Made by a program: the position numbers and the translations under genes
Part shown: positions 8,878 to 17,830 of the stretch, piece after piece
How the letters are laid out: each line of letters begins with the position of its first letter
How positions within the stretch are numbered: position 1 is the first letter of the stretch
Notes under the pieces: model-generated
Databases searched by the model: none
What the model was told of the DNA's origin: nothing
The model's input: only the letters and a program-made list of their open reading frames with translations
NCBI GenBank assembly: GCA_031548515.1
Contig: JAVBRB010000008.1
Coordinates: 67,370-131,369, forward strand
DNA length: 64,000 nucleotides
Source: UBA940 sp031548515
GTDB taxonomy: Bacteria; Bacteroidota; Bacteroidia; Bacteroidales; Rikenellaceae
Reading direction: 5' to 3'

Positions 8878-10488
8878 ATGAAACACAATATTTTGAAAGG
8901 GTTTCTTGTCGTACCGTTTGTTTTCGCAACGGCCTGCACTGGTAATTACCTCGATATAAACACCGACCCGTATCAGGTAACAGAAGAACAGATGCAGGCC
9001 TATGGATATGCTACAGGGGCTTTCCTGAAGGCGATTACCAGCACTGTCGTGCCTCTGGATGTAAACACGGCGCAGTTCACCGACTGCCTGCTTGGCGGTC
9101 CGATGGGCGGATATTACGCTTCGTCGAACAACTGGGCCTTCACTATCGACAACTACAACGCCACGGACGACTGGACCAGGGTGTTCCTGTCCAGCAGCAA
9201 TATCATCCCTACCCTGTTCTCGAATATCAGGGAGTTGGAAGCCATTACCGACGATCCGGTCACGCTGGCCGTGGTGAAAGTCAACAAGATCACCACAATG
9301 CACAGGGTAACAGACACATATGGCCCAATACCCTACTCTCAGATCGGTGAAGGAGGTAAGATTCAGGTACCTTACGATTCGCAGCAGCAGGTCTACGACA
9401 AAATGTTCGAAGAGCTGGACGAAGCCATCGAAGTGCTCACCGATAACAGGACGAGCGGAATCTCTGCGAAAGCCGAACTCGTTTACGGCGGTTCCGCCGA
9501 GAAATGGTGCAAGCTGGCGAACTCGCTCAAACTGCGTCTGGCGATGCGTATCGTCTATGCAGACATGGATAAAGCCAAAGCCATGGCCGAAAGTGCCGTA
9601 AACCATGAAATCGGTGTATTTTCCTCGAATGCCGACAACGCCAGGCTCACTACTTTCGGCACCACCGGAAACCCGATATATGTGGCAGTCAAATATAACG
9701 AACCCACCGATCCTGTTTGCAACACCGGCGGCGACTCGCATGTGGCAGCCGATATCACCTGTTATATGAATGGATACGAAGATCCCCGTCGCGAAAAGTA
9801 CTTTGTCAAATCGGAATGGGACGGAGTAGATTACGTGGGTATGCGCCGAGGGATCGAAATACCGCCTCTCGGTACCGTTGGACGTAAATACTCCGGTGTC
9901 AACCTTGCCACAAACGCTCCGGTGTACTGGATGAATGCGGCCGAAGTCGCATTCCTGAAGGCCGAAGCCGCCGCTGTTTTCGGATTCAATATGGGCGGCA
10001 GCGCGGAAGAATTCTATAATGAAGGCATCCGGCTCTCGTTCGACCAGTGGGGAGTGACCGGATATGCCTCCTACGCGGCTGACGCAACCCTCAAACCGCA
10101 GGTATATACCGACCCTGCCGGTGTGAATACCTATAACACCAGATTGTCGGATATCACCATCGCCTGGGACGAAGCCGCGACCACGGACCAGAAACAGGAG
10201 CGCATCATTATCCAGAAATGGATAGCAAACTTCAACCTCGGCAACGAAGCATGGGCTGATTACCGCCGTACAGGTTATCCGGTGCTGATCCCTGCGACCA
10301 CTGCCGGAAACAAAAGCAACGGAGTCGTAAATTCCAATTTCGGTGCGCGCCGCATGCCTTATCCGCAGGCCGAATACACCAACAACTCCGAAAATATCCA
10401 GTTCGCAGTATCGTCATACCTGGGCGGCACCGACAATATGGCTACAAGGGTATGGTGGGATTGCAATCCGGCGATCGTAATACCGTAA
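8878..10488 (+). CDS. SusD/RagB-like surface glycan-binding lipoprotein
   Basis: The 536-residue partner of the upstream SusC. It forms the lid of the transporter and binds the glycan at the cell surface. The lipobox Cys is C20 (FVFATAC), followed by GNYLDINTDPYQ, typical of the SusD-like family. TPR-like helices include KWCKLANSLKLRLAMRI (about residues 206-222) and WMNAAEVAFLKAEAA (about 350-365). Its specificity is inferred from the neighbourhood (GH18, GH92, GH130), not from the protein itself. Confidence 0.93.
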   Translation: MKHNILKGFLVVPFVFATACTGNYLDINTDPYQVTEEQMQAYGYATGAFLKAITSTVVPLDVNTAQFTDCLLGGPMGGYYASSNNWAFTIDNYNATDDWTRVFLSSSNIIPTLFSNIRELEAITDDPVTLAVVKVNKITTMHRVTDTYGPIPYSQIGEGGKIQVPYDSQQQVYDKMFEELDEAIEVLTDNRTSGISAKAELVYGGSAEKWCKLANSLKLRLAMRIVYADMDKAKAMAESAVNHEIGVFSSNADNARLTTFGTTGNPIYVAVKYNEPTDPVCNTGGDSHVAADITCYMNGYEDPRREKYFVKSEWDGVDYVGMRRGIEIPPLGTVGRKYSGVNLATNAPVYWMNAAEVAFLKAEAAAVFGFNMGGSAEEFYNEGIRLSFDQWGVTGYASYAADATLKPQVYTDPAGVNTYNTRLSDITIAWDEAATTDQKQERIIIQKWIANFNLGNEAWADYRRTGYPVLIPATTAGNKSNGVVNSNFGARRMPYPQAEYTNNSENIQFAVSSYLGGTDNMATRVWWDCNPAIVIP

Positions 10489-10523
10489 CTCCATCGAAGC
10501 CAAACATGAAAAGCAGACGAAAT

Positions 10524-11474
10524 ATGAAAAGCATATTTATATCAGCCAGCCTTGCAGCGACCCTTTCATTGGCATCCTGCAGCGACTGGACCAAACCGGA
10601 AAACATGGATTTCAGCCATAAGCCGGTACAGAAGTCCGCCGGGTATGTCGATGCGGTCAAAGAATACAAAAAAGGCGGCCACAAGGTAACCTTGACGACT
10701 GTCAACGGGACTTCGGGTACGCTCACACGACAAAACCAGCACCTGACGTCTATGGCCGACAGCGTCGACGTGATCTGCGTGCTCGGCGCGGCAGGCCTTA
10801 ATCCGACCATCGCGAATGAAATAGCCGAAGTACATGAAATGGGTACGAGGGTGGTTTGCGTAGTCGACTATCTGACTATCGAGGATGCATGGAAGGCAAT
10901 GCAGGAAGATGGTGCAGAACCGGATCCGGACGGTTTTGCGGCCTACTGCACCGAACAGACGGACCTGCAGTTGTCTTATTGCGACAAGTATGGTTTCGAC
11001 GGGATCGAGATATCATACATGGGAAACCAGCAAGGCATCGGTACTGCAGGACAGACGGCTTTTATGGACTGCGTAACGGAATGGAGGGAGGTACATGCGG
11101 GCAAAATGATGTTTTTCAGGGGCTACCCGCAGAACCTCATCGACAACTCGATACTTCAGGAGTGTTCATATCTGGTGCTGCCGTGCGGCACTGCCGTTTC
11201 GGACTCGCAGCTTGACCTGGTCGTGAGAGGAAGGCTCGCCCAAGGCGTTCCGACCGATCGTGTCGTCATAGAAGTTACGATTCCCGATGTCATGGAGCCT
11301 GTCCAGGTCGGGGCTACCCCCCAGAGAGCCGCCCAGTGGACGCTTACCGAGAATACCCGGTTTACCAAAACCGGACTGGCGGTCTGGAACGCGCAGGATG
11401 ACTACTTCAATACCAAGACCTATAAAAACATCCGGGAAGCGATCGGAATAATGGACGTCGACGCTGATGAATAA
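10524..11474 (+). CDS. GH18-fold lipoprotein lacking the catalytic Glu
   Basis: A 316-residue lipoprotein (lipobox Cys19). It has a GH18-like layout, but the active-site motif DGxDxDxE reads D159-G-I-E-I-S-Y-M166. The acid/base Glu is therefore Met, and the second Asp is Ser. I infer a non-hydrolytic glycan-binding protein in the SusE position, as is known for some Bacteroides N-glycan loci. ATG 10524 was chosen because it gives a proper signal peptide; ATG 10506 in frame is an alternative. It lies 35 bp after susD and before a DUF1735/LamG lipoprotein. Confidence 0.78.
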   Translation: MKSIFISASLAATLSLASCSDWTKPENMDFSHKPVQKSAGYVDAVKEYKKGGHKVTLTTVNGTSGTLTRQNQHLTSMADSVDVICVLGAAGLNPTIANEIAEVHEMGTRVVCVVDYLTIEDAWKAMQEDGAEPDPDGFAAYCTEQTDLQLSYCDKYGFDGIEISYMGNQQGIGTAGQTAFMDCVTEWREVHAGKMMFFRGYPQNLIDNSILQECSYLVLPCGTAVSDSQLDLVVRGRLAQGVPTDRVVIEVTIPDVMEPVQVGATPQRAAQWTLTENTRFTKTGLAVWNAQDDYFNTKTYKNIREAIGIMDVDADE

Positions 11475-11500
11475 TAACACACAGAATAACTGATACTGCT

Positions 11501-12709
11501 ATGGGATACAATAAATCAGGTTTTGTTTTATGCGCCCTGCTTGCAACGGTATTGGCAGGTTGCAGCAACGATGAAAGCAAACAGCACTACGACAACAAAG
11601 CCTTCATATCCGCTTCCGGGTTCGTACAGGAAATGAGGATTGAAGAAAATGCCACCGGGATGACCCATGAACTGGAAATAGCCATGGCTAAGAGGGAAGG
11701 ACGCGACATAGACGTCGTTTTCAGGGCCGCACCCGAACTGTTGGGCACTTACCGTGAGGCTTATTACGATCCGGACGCAGTTCTGCTGCCTTCCGTCCAT
11801 TACGACCTTTCGGATGCCGTCGCGAAAATAACCGCCGGGCAGGTTGCCGGAAATCCGCTGATCCTCGATTTCGTCAAGCTCGACCAGTTGGACCTCGATG
11901 CCCATTACGTACTTCCGGTGACCGTAGCATCTGCGAACATCGATGTGCTGTCTACCGCAAAAACGATGTACTATGTGTTTAAGGAAGCGTCTCTCGTCAA
12001 TGTGGTCGCCGACATCAACAAGAACCGGCTGTGGCCGGCATGGAACGACCCCGCGCCTGTTACGGACATGACGGTATTCTCTCTGGAGGCCCTGATATAT
12101 GCACATGGCTTTCATGACGAAATATCCACGATAATGGGTATCGAAGACGTGTTCCTTTTACGCATCGGGGACGCCCTGATACCCAACAATCAGATCCAGG
12201 TCTCATACGGCGCCAAAACCGACGGCTCGACCGAGAGGGGTTCTGTTACGAGCGAGTCTCTGAAGCTCAAAAAAGACACCTGGTACCATGTCGCCGTGAC
12301 ATATGACAACGGTGAGATAAACATATATCTCGACGGTGCGAAAAAGGCTTCGGGAACGGTCAGCCTGCCGACAGCATCATTTACTTCGGTTGATTTCGGC
12401 GTGGACCATAACGACGAAGCGGATGGCAAGCCGCGCTGTTTCTGGATAGGTTATTCTTACGATAATAAACGTTATCTGGACGGCATGATCTCTGAAGCCC
12501 GCATTTGGAACAAGGCTCTGACATCGGAAGAGATCAACGAAGCCAACCATTTCTACAAAGTGGATCCATCGTCACCCGGACTCGTAACGTACTGGAAGTT
12601 CGACGAAGGAGCTGGCAACGTGGTCAAAGACTACACCGCATATGGCAATACCCTGACTCCGCAGGAGAGCCTTACCTGGTATCCGGTTGCGCTGCCTGAA
12701 AAGAATTAA
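11501..12709 (+). CDS. DUF1735 plus LamG-like glycan-binding lipoprotein
   Basis: A 402-residue lipoprotein (Cys21) followed by acidic SNDES, consistent with surface export. Residues about 35-165 look like a DUF1735 beta domain (EIAMAKREGRDIDVVFRA; YVLPVTVASANIDV). Residues about 175-400 form a concanavalin-like LamG domain with WYHVAVTYDNGEINIYLDGA and the ending GLVTYWKFDEGAGNVVKDY. No catalytic motif was seen. The LamG half is paralogous to that of the gene at 14488. It probably binds glycan beside SusD. Confidence 0.82.
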   Translation: MGYNKSGFVLCALLATVLAGCSNDESKQHYDNKAFISASGFVQEMRIEENATGMTHELEIAMAKREGRDIDVVFRAAPELLGTYREAYYDPDAVLLPSVHYDLSDAVAKITAGQVAGNPLILDFVKLDQLDLDAHYVLPVTVASANIDVLSTAKTMYYVFKEASLVNVVADINKNRLWPAWNDPAPVTDMTVFSLEALIYAHGFHDEISTIMGIEDVFLLRIGDALIPNNQIQVSYGAKTDGSTERGSVTSESLKLKKDTWYHVAVTYDNGEINIYLDGAKKASGTVSLPTASFTSVDFGVDHNDEADGKPRCFWIGYSYDNKRYLDGMISEARIWNKALTSEEINEANHFYKVDPSSPGLVTYWKFDEGAGNVVKDYTAYGNTLTPQESLTWYPVALPEKN

Positions 12710-12723
12710 CGATCGATAAAATT

Positions 12724-12734
12724 TTCGCTAACCT
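12724..12734 (+). repeat. TTCGCTAACCT motif, copy 2
   Basis: Lies 18 bp upstream of the ATG at 12753 in an otherwise A/T-rich spacer. Confidence 0.6.
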
Positions 12735-12752
12735 TATTAATAACAAGCTATT

Positions 12753-14459
12753 ATGAAAAAAAGACCCTTATTGATGCTTCTGTCGGGTATGATGCTCGTA
12801 TCCGGAAGTTTCGTCTTCGTTTCGTGTGATCCCGAAGACCCGCAAGAACCGATGAACACCTTGAGTGTTTTGCCTTCGGACGACATTGCATTTAACGGAG
12901 AGGACAATGCCAATGTCGTGCTGACGATTACCACCGATGCTGATTCCTGGGATGCCAAGCCTACCGAAAGCTGGATAACTCTGTCGAAAAGCGGCGACAA
13001 ACTTACTGTCAATGCAACCGACAACGGGACTGGCGCCGAACGCAGCGGATGGGTAAAGATATCCGCTGGCACCGCAAAAGTCATAACCATATCCGTTACC
13101 CAGGCCAAAGTTGGCCCGGTCGTGGGTGGAAAGGTCGACGGTTCATTGCAGGACGGCGATAATGTCAAGACAAAGACATTCCAGATGGTGGATGAAAATG
13201 TCGAAGCCGTGATGTATTTCTCCATCAATGCAAAATCGGAAAGCGATGTGGATGTAGACATAATCTACGACGAAGCATACCTGTCTGAATACAATTTCCT
13301 CAACGGAACGGCTTGTCAGTTGTTCCCTGAAAGCCTGCTCACTTTGTCCAACGATGGCAATGCGGTCGTACCGCAAGGCAAAAAAGTCGCGCCGGACACT
13401 AATGTCACCATGGCCTTCGACGAAAGCCTGATCGAGTACAACGTCAGCTATCTGGTGCCTCTCACCGTGAAAGCCAATTCGACTAACGTCAACGTTAAGG
13501 ACGCAGACTGCCGCGTAAATTACATAGTGAAGAGGAGGAACAAAAAAGAGGTCAGGAACATGCTATACTTCGAGGTTAACGACACCAACCCCCTCAATGC
13601 GCTCGAATATGTCATCGAGGATGGACAGATGTTCTTCGATGAAGTCATCCTTTTCGCCGCCAACATAAACTACAACTCCGCCGAAGACAGGGTATACCTG
13701 CACAACAACACGAACGTACAGAACCTGCTCGATGAAACGGACAAATTCCTGCAGCCGCTCCGCGAAAAGGGTATAAAAGTGAATCTCGGCCTTCTCGGCA
13801 ACCACGACGCCGCAGGCCTCTGCCAACTTTCCGACTGGGGCGCACAACAGTGGGCTGCGGATATTGCCGACGCCATTGAAGTTTATAAACTCGACGGTGT
13901 GAATCTGGACGACGAGTACTCCAAAAGTCCCATCATAGGCAACAAATGGTTCACCTCGACTTCTACTGCCGCCGGAGCACGTCTGGCTTATGAACTTAAA
14001 AAAGCTATGAAAGAAACTTGTACGTGGGACACGACAGTATCGCTGTTCTACTGGGGATATTTCAATTCAGGTCTTCCAGCAGTCGACGGCAACTCGCCTT
14101 CAACGTTCATCGATTACGCGTTTGCCAACTATGGAGGCGCCGCATCACCGGTTGCGGGAGCGGACAAAAAAATGTGTTCCGGTATGTCTGTCGAATTGAA
14201 CCTCGGAGGAGGACAGACTTCGGAAACATTTGCAAGGTCGGTCAAGAACAACGGTTACGGTTGGTACATGTGGTTTGCACTCGACTGGAAACAAACGAAT
14301 ACGACATCCAAACTGCAGAGCGTGTGCCGCGGCTTGTACGATAAGGAACTCCCGGCGCCGATAGGCTACTACAAATGGGTAAAAGACGGCGGAAACGAAG
14401 CGAACAAGAACAACAACCAGCGTTACAGCAAAGCCACCAACGAGCCGATAGACAGATAA
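12753..14459 (+). CDS. GH18 endo-beta-N-acetylglucosaminidase, Endo H/F1 type
   Basis: This should cleave the chitobiose core of N-glycans, freeing the glycan from protein at the cell surface. The 568-residue lipoprotein (Cys25, then acidic DPEDP) has a BACON-like domain (about 30-120), a DUF1735-like domain (about 130-260) and a GH18 barrel (about 270-540). The active-site motif is intact: D381-G-V-N-L-D-D-E388, with E388 as acid/base, and the following Tyr-Ser matches the DDEYS form of Endo H and F1 enzymes. High-mannose specificity is inferred from the GH92 and GH130 neighbours. It is the only clear endo-acting enzyme in the locus. Confidence 0.88.
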   Translation: MKKRPLLMLLSGMMLVSGSFVFVSCDPEDPQEPMNTLSVLPSDDIAFNGEDNANVVLTITTDADSWDAKPTESWITLSKSGDKLTVNATDNGTGAERSGWVKISAGTAKVITISVTQAKVGPVVGGKVDGSLQDGDNVKTKTFQMVDENVEAVMYFSINAKSESDVDVDIIYDEAYLSEYNFLNGTACQLFPESLLTLSNDGNAVVPQGKKVAPDTNVTMAFDESLIEYNVSYLVPLTVKANSTNVNVKDADCRVNYIVKRRNKKEVRNMLYFEVNDTNPLNALEYVIEDGQMFFDEVILFAANINYNSAEDRVYLHNNTNVQNLLDETDKFLQPLREKGIKVNLGLLGNHDAAGLCQLSDWGAQQWAADIADAIEVYKLDGVNLDDEYSKSPIIGNKWFTSTSTAAGARLAYELKKAMKETCTWDTTVSLFYWGYFNSGLPAVDGNSPSTFIDYAFANYGGAASPVAGADKKMCSGMSVELNLGGGQTSETFARSVKNNGYGWYMWFALDWKQTNTTSKLQSVCRGLYDKELPAPIGYYKWVKDGGNEANKNNNQRYSKATNEPIDR

Positions 14460-14470
14460 TTCGCTAACCT
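14460..14470 (+). repeat. TTCGCTAACCT motif, copy 3
   Basis: Lies 17 bp before the ATG at 14488. Its first base is the last base of the upstream stop codon region, so it is tightly packed between the genes. Confidence 0.6.
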
Positions 14471-14487
14471 TTAAAAATAAAACTATT

Positions 14488-16146
14488 ATGAAAAAGACAT
14501 TTCTATTGGCCGCGGTTGCGTTGTTTGCAGCCTACGGTTGTGAAAATGATCCACCGGCACCTCCCGTTAAGGATGATATCTCGGTTTCACCGCAAAGCAA
14601 GGCGTTCGACAGCGCCGGCGGAGAAGTCAGCGTCATGGTTTCCAGCACCGGCGACTGGACGCTCTCAGGCAACTACGACTGGGTCACGCCTTCCGTGAAG
14701 TCCGGAAAGAGCGAAGATACCGTCAAGTTCACGGTTTCAGCAAATGACGGCGAAGGAGAAAAGAAAGCAACATTTACGTTCACCTGCGGCGATGCGACTG
14801 CACCCTTCACTGTTACACTCGCAGGCAAAAACGTGCCCCAGATCAAATTCGACCTGCTGACCGACGAGAATATGGAGGTCCCCAACACCAAAGGCCAGAT
14901 CGAGATCCAGGTCGACAGCGAAGTCAGTTACAGGGAAATAACCAATGAGATTGCATTCGACGGGGAAGACACAGACTGGCTGACATATGTCACTGCGATC
15001 GCCGGCGACGGCGACATCGCGAAATTGTATTTCGACGTTAAGGCTAACGAGTCTTTTGTAGACCGTTCCGCCACAATCACCATCACCGGCGACACCGCAT
15101 CGGTGGAAGTGAATGTCAAGCAGAAGCAGACGGACAAACTCAATGTAGACCAGACAGCCGTATTCATCTTCCTGGATGGCGATACCTTCGATGTCAATGT
15201 CGATGCCAACGTGCCGTATGACGTCGTTATTCCCGATGAGGACCAGGCATGGCTCAGCCAGGTGCAGGATGGCAGCAAGCATACGTTCACTGCTGCTGCC
15301 GGTACCGAGCAGCGTTCGACCACTGTAAATTTCGTTTCCGAAGACGGAGCCATCACCAAACCGGTCATGGTTACCCAGAAACCTAATGCCCTTATAAACA
15401 TGGCTGCAAGTCTTGTCAGCAACCGCGCATGGCCGGTATGGACCAACGATGGACAGCTCAGGAATATGACCGAATTCACGATGGAATGCCTGGTCTATGC
15501 GAACTCGTTCAACAAGACACAGAGTCCGCTCAATGTGATTATGGGTATCGAAGGCCAGTTCCAGATCCGTACGGGTGACGTCGGTGTTCCCCAGGGCCAG
15601 ATACAGGTGTGCGTCAACCAAAAGTATAAGAGCGGCACAACTACCAGCGAACGCAAGGCTACTGGAGCCAATCTTACGCTTACAGCCGGTAAATGGTATC
15701 ATATCGCGGCAACCTACAGCAAGACCAACTCGCTTGTGGAAGTGTATCTCGACGGTGTGAAGCTGCAAACTGTAGCTCCTCAATCTTCATCTTATGAATT
15801 CCCGGGAGTAGACGTGGGAACTCCCCACAACGATGAAAGCGGGATGACGATTACACGCTGTTTCTGGGCGGGTTACGGTTACGAAGCAAGCCGCTATTGG
15901 CCCGGCATGGTTTCCGAAATGCGCATATGGAACAAGGTCCTTACCAACGAGGAGATCAATGCTGCCAACCACTTCTACACGGTTCCTGCCGACTCCGAAG
16001 GTCTGGTAGCTTACTGGAAGTTCGACGATGGACAACCAGGTACCACAGACGTTATCAAAGACTATACTGCCAATGCCAACCACATGTCGTGCGATAAGGC
16101 GATAGACTGGAAGGTCGTTTCAGTTCCTACACCGGTTGTGCCGTAA
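14488..16146 (+). CDS. Multi-BACON plus LamG-like lipoprotein
   Basis: A 552-residue lipoprotein (Cys18). Three tandem BACON-like beta domains occupy about 30-320, each with a W-[VL]-x motif (DYDWVTPS-like, DTDWLTYV, DQAWLSQV). A C-terminal LamG domain (about 325-550) follows, with WYHIAATYSKTNSLVEVYLDG and GLVAYWKFDDG. BACON domains act as spacers or as mucin/glycan binders. No catalytic residues were seen. It shares its LamG half with the 11501 gene and is the last gene before a terminator, so it probably acts as an extended surface glycan-binding protein. Confidence 0.82.
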   Translation: MKKTFLLAAVALFAAYGCENDPPAPPVKDDISVSPQSKAFDSAGGEVSVMVSSTGDWTLSGNYDWVTPSVKSGKSEDTVKFTVSANDGEGEKKATFTFTCGDATAPFTVTLAGKNVPQIKFDLLTDENMEVPNTKGQIEIQVDSEVSYREITNEIAFDGEDTDWLTYVTAIAGDGDIAKLYFDVKANESFVDRSATITITGDTASVEVNVKQKQTDKLNVDQTAVFIFLDGDTFDVNVDANVPYDVVIPDEDQAWLSQVQDGSKHTFTAAAGTEQRSTTVNFVSEDGAITKPVMVTQKPNALINMAASLVSNRAWPVWTNDGQLRNMTEFTMECLVYANSFNKTQSPLNVIMGIEGQFQIRTGDVGVPQGQIQVCVNQKYKSGTTTSERKATGANLTLTAGKWYHIAATYSKTNSLVEVYLDGVKLQTVAPQSSSYEFPGVDVGTPHNDESGMTITRCFWAGYGYEASRYWPGMVSEMRIWNKVLTNEEINAANHFYTVPADSEGLVAYWKFDDGQPGTTDVIKDYTANANHMSCDKAIDWKVVSVPTPVVP

Positions 16147-16154
16147 ATTAGGTG

Positions 16155-16249
16155 CCGGGCCTGACGGCCGGATGTGTACCTGGCACTGCCGTCCGGCCCG
16201 GTTTGAAACGCGAAAATGCAGCCCTGAACAATTAGGTCCGGGGCTGCAT
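16155..16249 (+). terminator. Two tandem hairpins ending the susC operon
   Basis: The first, CCGGGCCTGACGG at 16155-16167, pairs with CCGTCCGGCCCGG at 16189-16201 (one mismatch). The second, ATGCAGCCC at 16216-16224, pairs perfectly with GGGCTGCAT at 16241-16249 and is followed by CTTCTTC. Together they probably end or attenuate the operon. Confidence 0.7.
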
Positions 16250-16265
16250 CTTCTTCAAGAATTTT

Positions 16266-16436
16266 AATGAACTACCCCGCCTCAAGCAACGGGATATCCT
16301 AAAACAGGAATTTATAATATCGCCTCAAGCGGCGGGGAATCTAGCATTTTAGTTATCTCCCTCGCAAGATGCCTCCACCGGTCTGCGGCCGACGGTCGGC
16401 GCTCGGTCGATGATTATTTTGCGAAGCAAAACAATT
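16266..16436 (+). repeat. Dispersed ~170-bp palindromic element, copy A
   Basis: Begins AATGAACTACCCCGCC and ends TTTTGCGAAGCAAAACAATT. Inside are the hairpin CCCCGCCTCAAGCAACGGG, GATATTATAAATTCCTG (reverse) and the palindrome GCCGACGGTCGGC. The same element occurs at 28047-28215 (reverse) and 52900-53069 (forward). It has no coding capacity. Hairpins close to both ends without long terminal inverted repeats resemble non-autonomous IS200/IS605- or RAYT-associated elements; that assignment is inference. Confidence 0.85.
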
Positions 16437-16506
16437 GACAAATTTAATACAGCCGGTTTGTCCGATTCGACAAGCCTAGTATTTCTACACCTTAAATCCA
16501 GCCGCC

Positions 16507-17820
16507 TTGGAATCGACTACGGAAAAAAACCTGAAACGCTCACCTTTATCCTGGGTGCCCAGCATGTACTTCGGCATGGGTCTGCCTTTCGTGATGGTAC
16601 AGTTGGTATCTGTCATTATGTTCTCGGAAATGGGCGTATCCGATGCAAAAGTCGCTTTCTGGACTTCCCTTATCATTCTTCCGTGGAGCCTCAAACCGTT
16701 GTGGAGTCCGTTTCTGGAGATGTTCAAGACGAAGAAGTATTTCGTCGTCGGGACGCAGATGCTGACAGGTATCGGTTTCGCGCTGGTTGCGCTGAGCCTG
16801 CCTTTGCCCGGTTTTTTTACTTACGCAATTGCGCTGATGGGCCTGATCGCTTTCAGCGGAGCAACGCATGACATCGCGGCCGACGGTGTCTACATGACCG
16901 AACTGGATACAAAAAACCAGTCCAAATATATCGGCTGGCAGGGAGCATTCTTCAACATCGCCAAAGTAGTGGCGAACGGGGGCCTCGTTTTCCTTGCCGG
17001 GACGCTTAAAGACAGCATGGGCGTCGTCAATGCCTGGATGCTGATAACCGGCATTGTGGCTGCAGTGATGGTTCTGCTGAGCCTGTGGCACGCGCGCGTG
17101 TTGCCTGCCGGCGGAGCGGTCGCGGCCAAAATAAGTTCGGCACGCGAGGGATGGAACTCTTTCAAAGGGGTCTTCGCGACGTTCTTCACCAAGAAACACA
17201 TCGCATACTACACGATTTTCATTATCCTTTACAGGCTTGCGGAAGGGCTTGCGATCAAGATACTGCCGCTGTTCCTCAAGGCCCCGGTCGATCATGGAGG
17301 ACTCGGACTGCAGGTTAGCCAGATCGGGCTTATAAACGGAACTTTCGGCACGCTGGCGTTCATCGCAGGATCGATACTCGCAGGCTATTACATCTCGGCG
17401 AAAGGCCTGAAGAAGACGCTTTTTTCGCTATGCTGCGCCATCAACCTGCCGTTTTTGATATATCTGCTGCTGGCGTTTTTCCAGCCGTCGAACATCATGC
17501 TGATAGGCTCTGCCGTAGTGTGCGAGTATTTCGGTTATGGGTTCGGGTTCGTGGGACTTACACTGTTCATGATGCAGCAGGTCGCGCCGGGTAAACATAA
17601 AATGGCGCATTACGCTTTCGCTTCGGGGCTGATGAACCTGGGGTACATGCTTGCCGGGATGTTCAGCGGATACCTCAGTGACTGGCTCGGCTATAAACAA
17701 TTCTTTATTGTGGTGGCTGTTGCGATGATACCGGCCCTGGTGCTTTCGCGCATCGTGCCGTTCTCTCACCCAGATCGGGATGAGCCTGAGGCAGAAATAC
17801 TGACTGAAGAAATTAAATAA
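16507..17820 (+). CDS. MFS transporter of the glycan locus
   Basis: A 437-residue inner-membrane protein with about 12 hydrophobic segments, of the AmpG/muropeptide-like major facilitator group (LSWVPSMYFGMGLPFVMVQL at the N-terminus, GATHDIAADGVY near residue 118). It should bring disaccharide or oligosaccharide products into the cytoplasm for the GH130 phosphorylase, which starts 10 bp later. The only in-frame start before the conserved SPLSWVPS segment is TTG at 16507; an in-frame stop lies at 16477. It begins 70 bp after repeat copy A, so its promoter may lie in or next to the repeat. Confidence 0.88.
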   Translation: MESTTEKNLKRSPLSWVPSMYFGMGLPFVMVQLVSVIMFSEMGVSDAKVAFWTSLIILPWSLKPLWSPFLEMFKTKKYFVVGTQMLTGIGFALVALSLPLPGFFTYAIALMGLIAFSGATHDIAADGVYMTELDTKNQSKYIGWQGAFFNIAKVVANGGLVFLAGTLKDSMGVVNAWMLITGIVAAVMVLLSLWHARVLPAGGAVAAKISSAREGWNSFKGVFATFFTKKHIAYYTIFIILYRLAEGLAIKILPLFLKAPVDHGGLGLQVSQIGLINGTFGTLAFIAGSILAGYYISAKGLKKTLFSLCCAINLPFLIYLLLAFFQPSNIMLIGSAVVCEYFGYGFGFVGLTLFMMQQVAPGKHKMAHYAFASGLMNLGYMLAGMFSGYLSDWLGYKQFFIVVAVAMIPALVLSRIVPFSHPDRDEPEAEILTEEIK

Positions 17821-17830
17821 CATAACAGGT

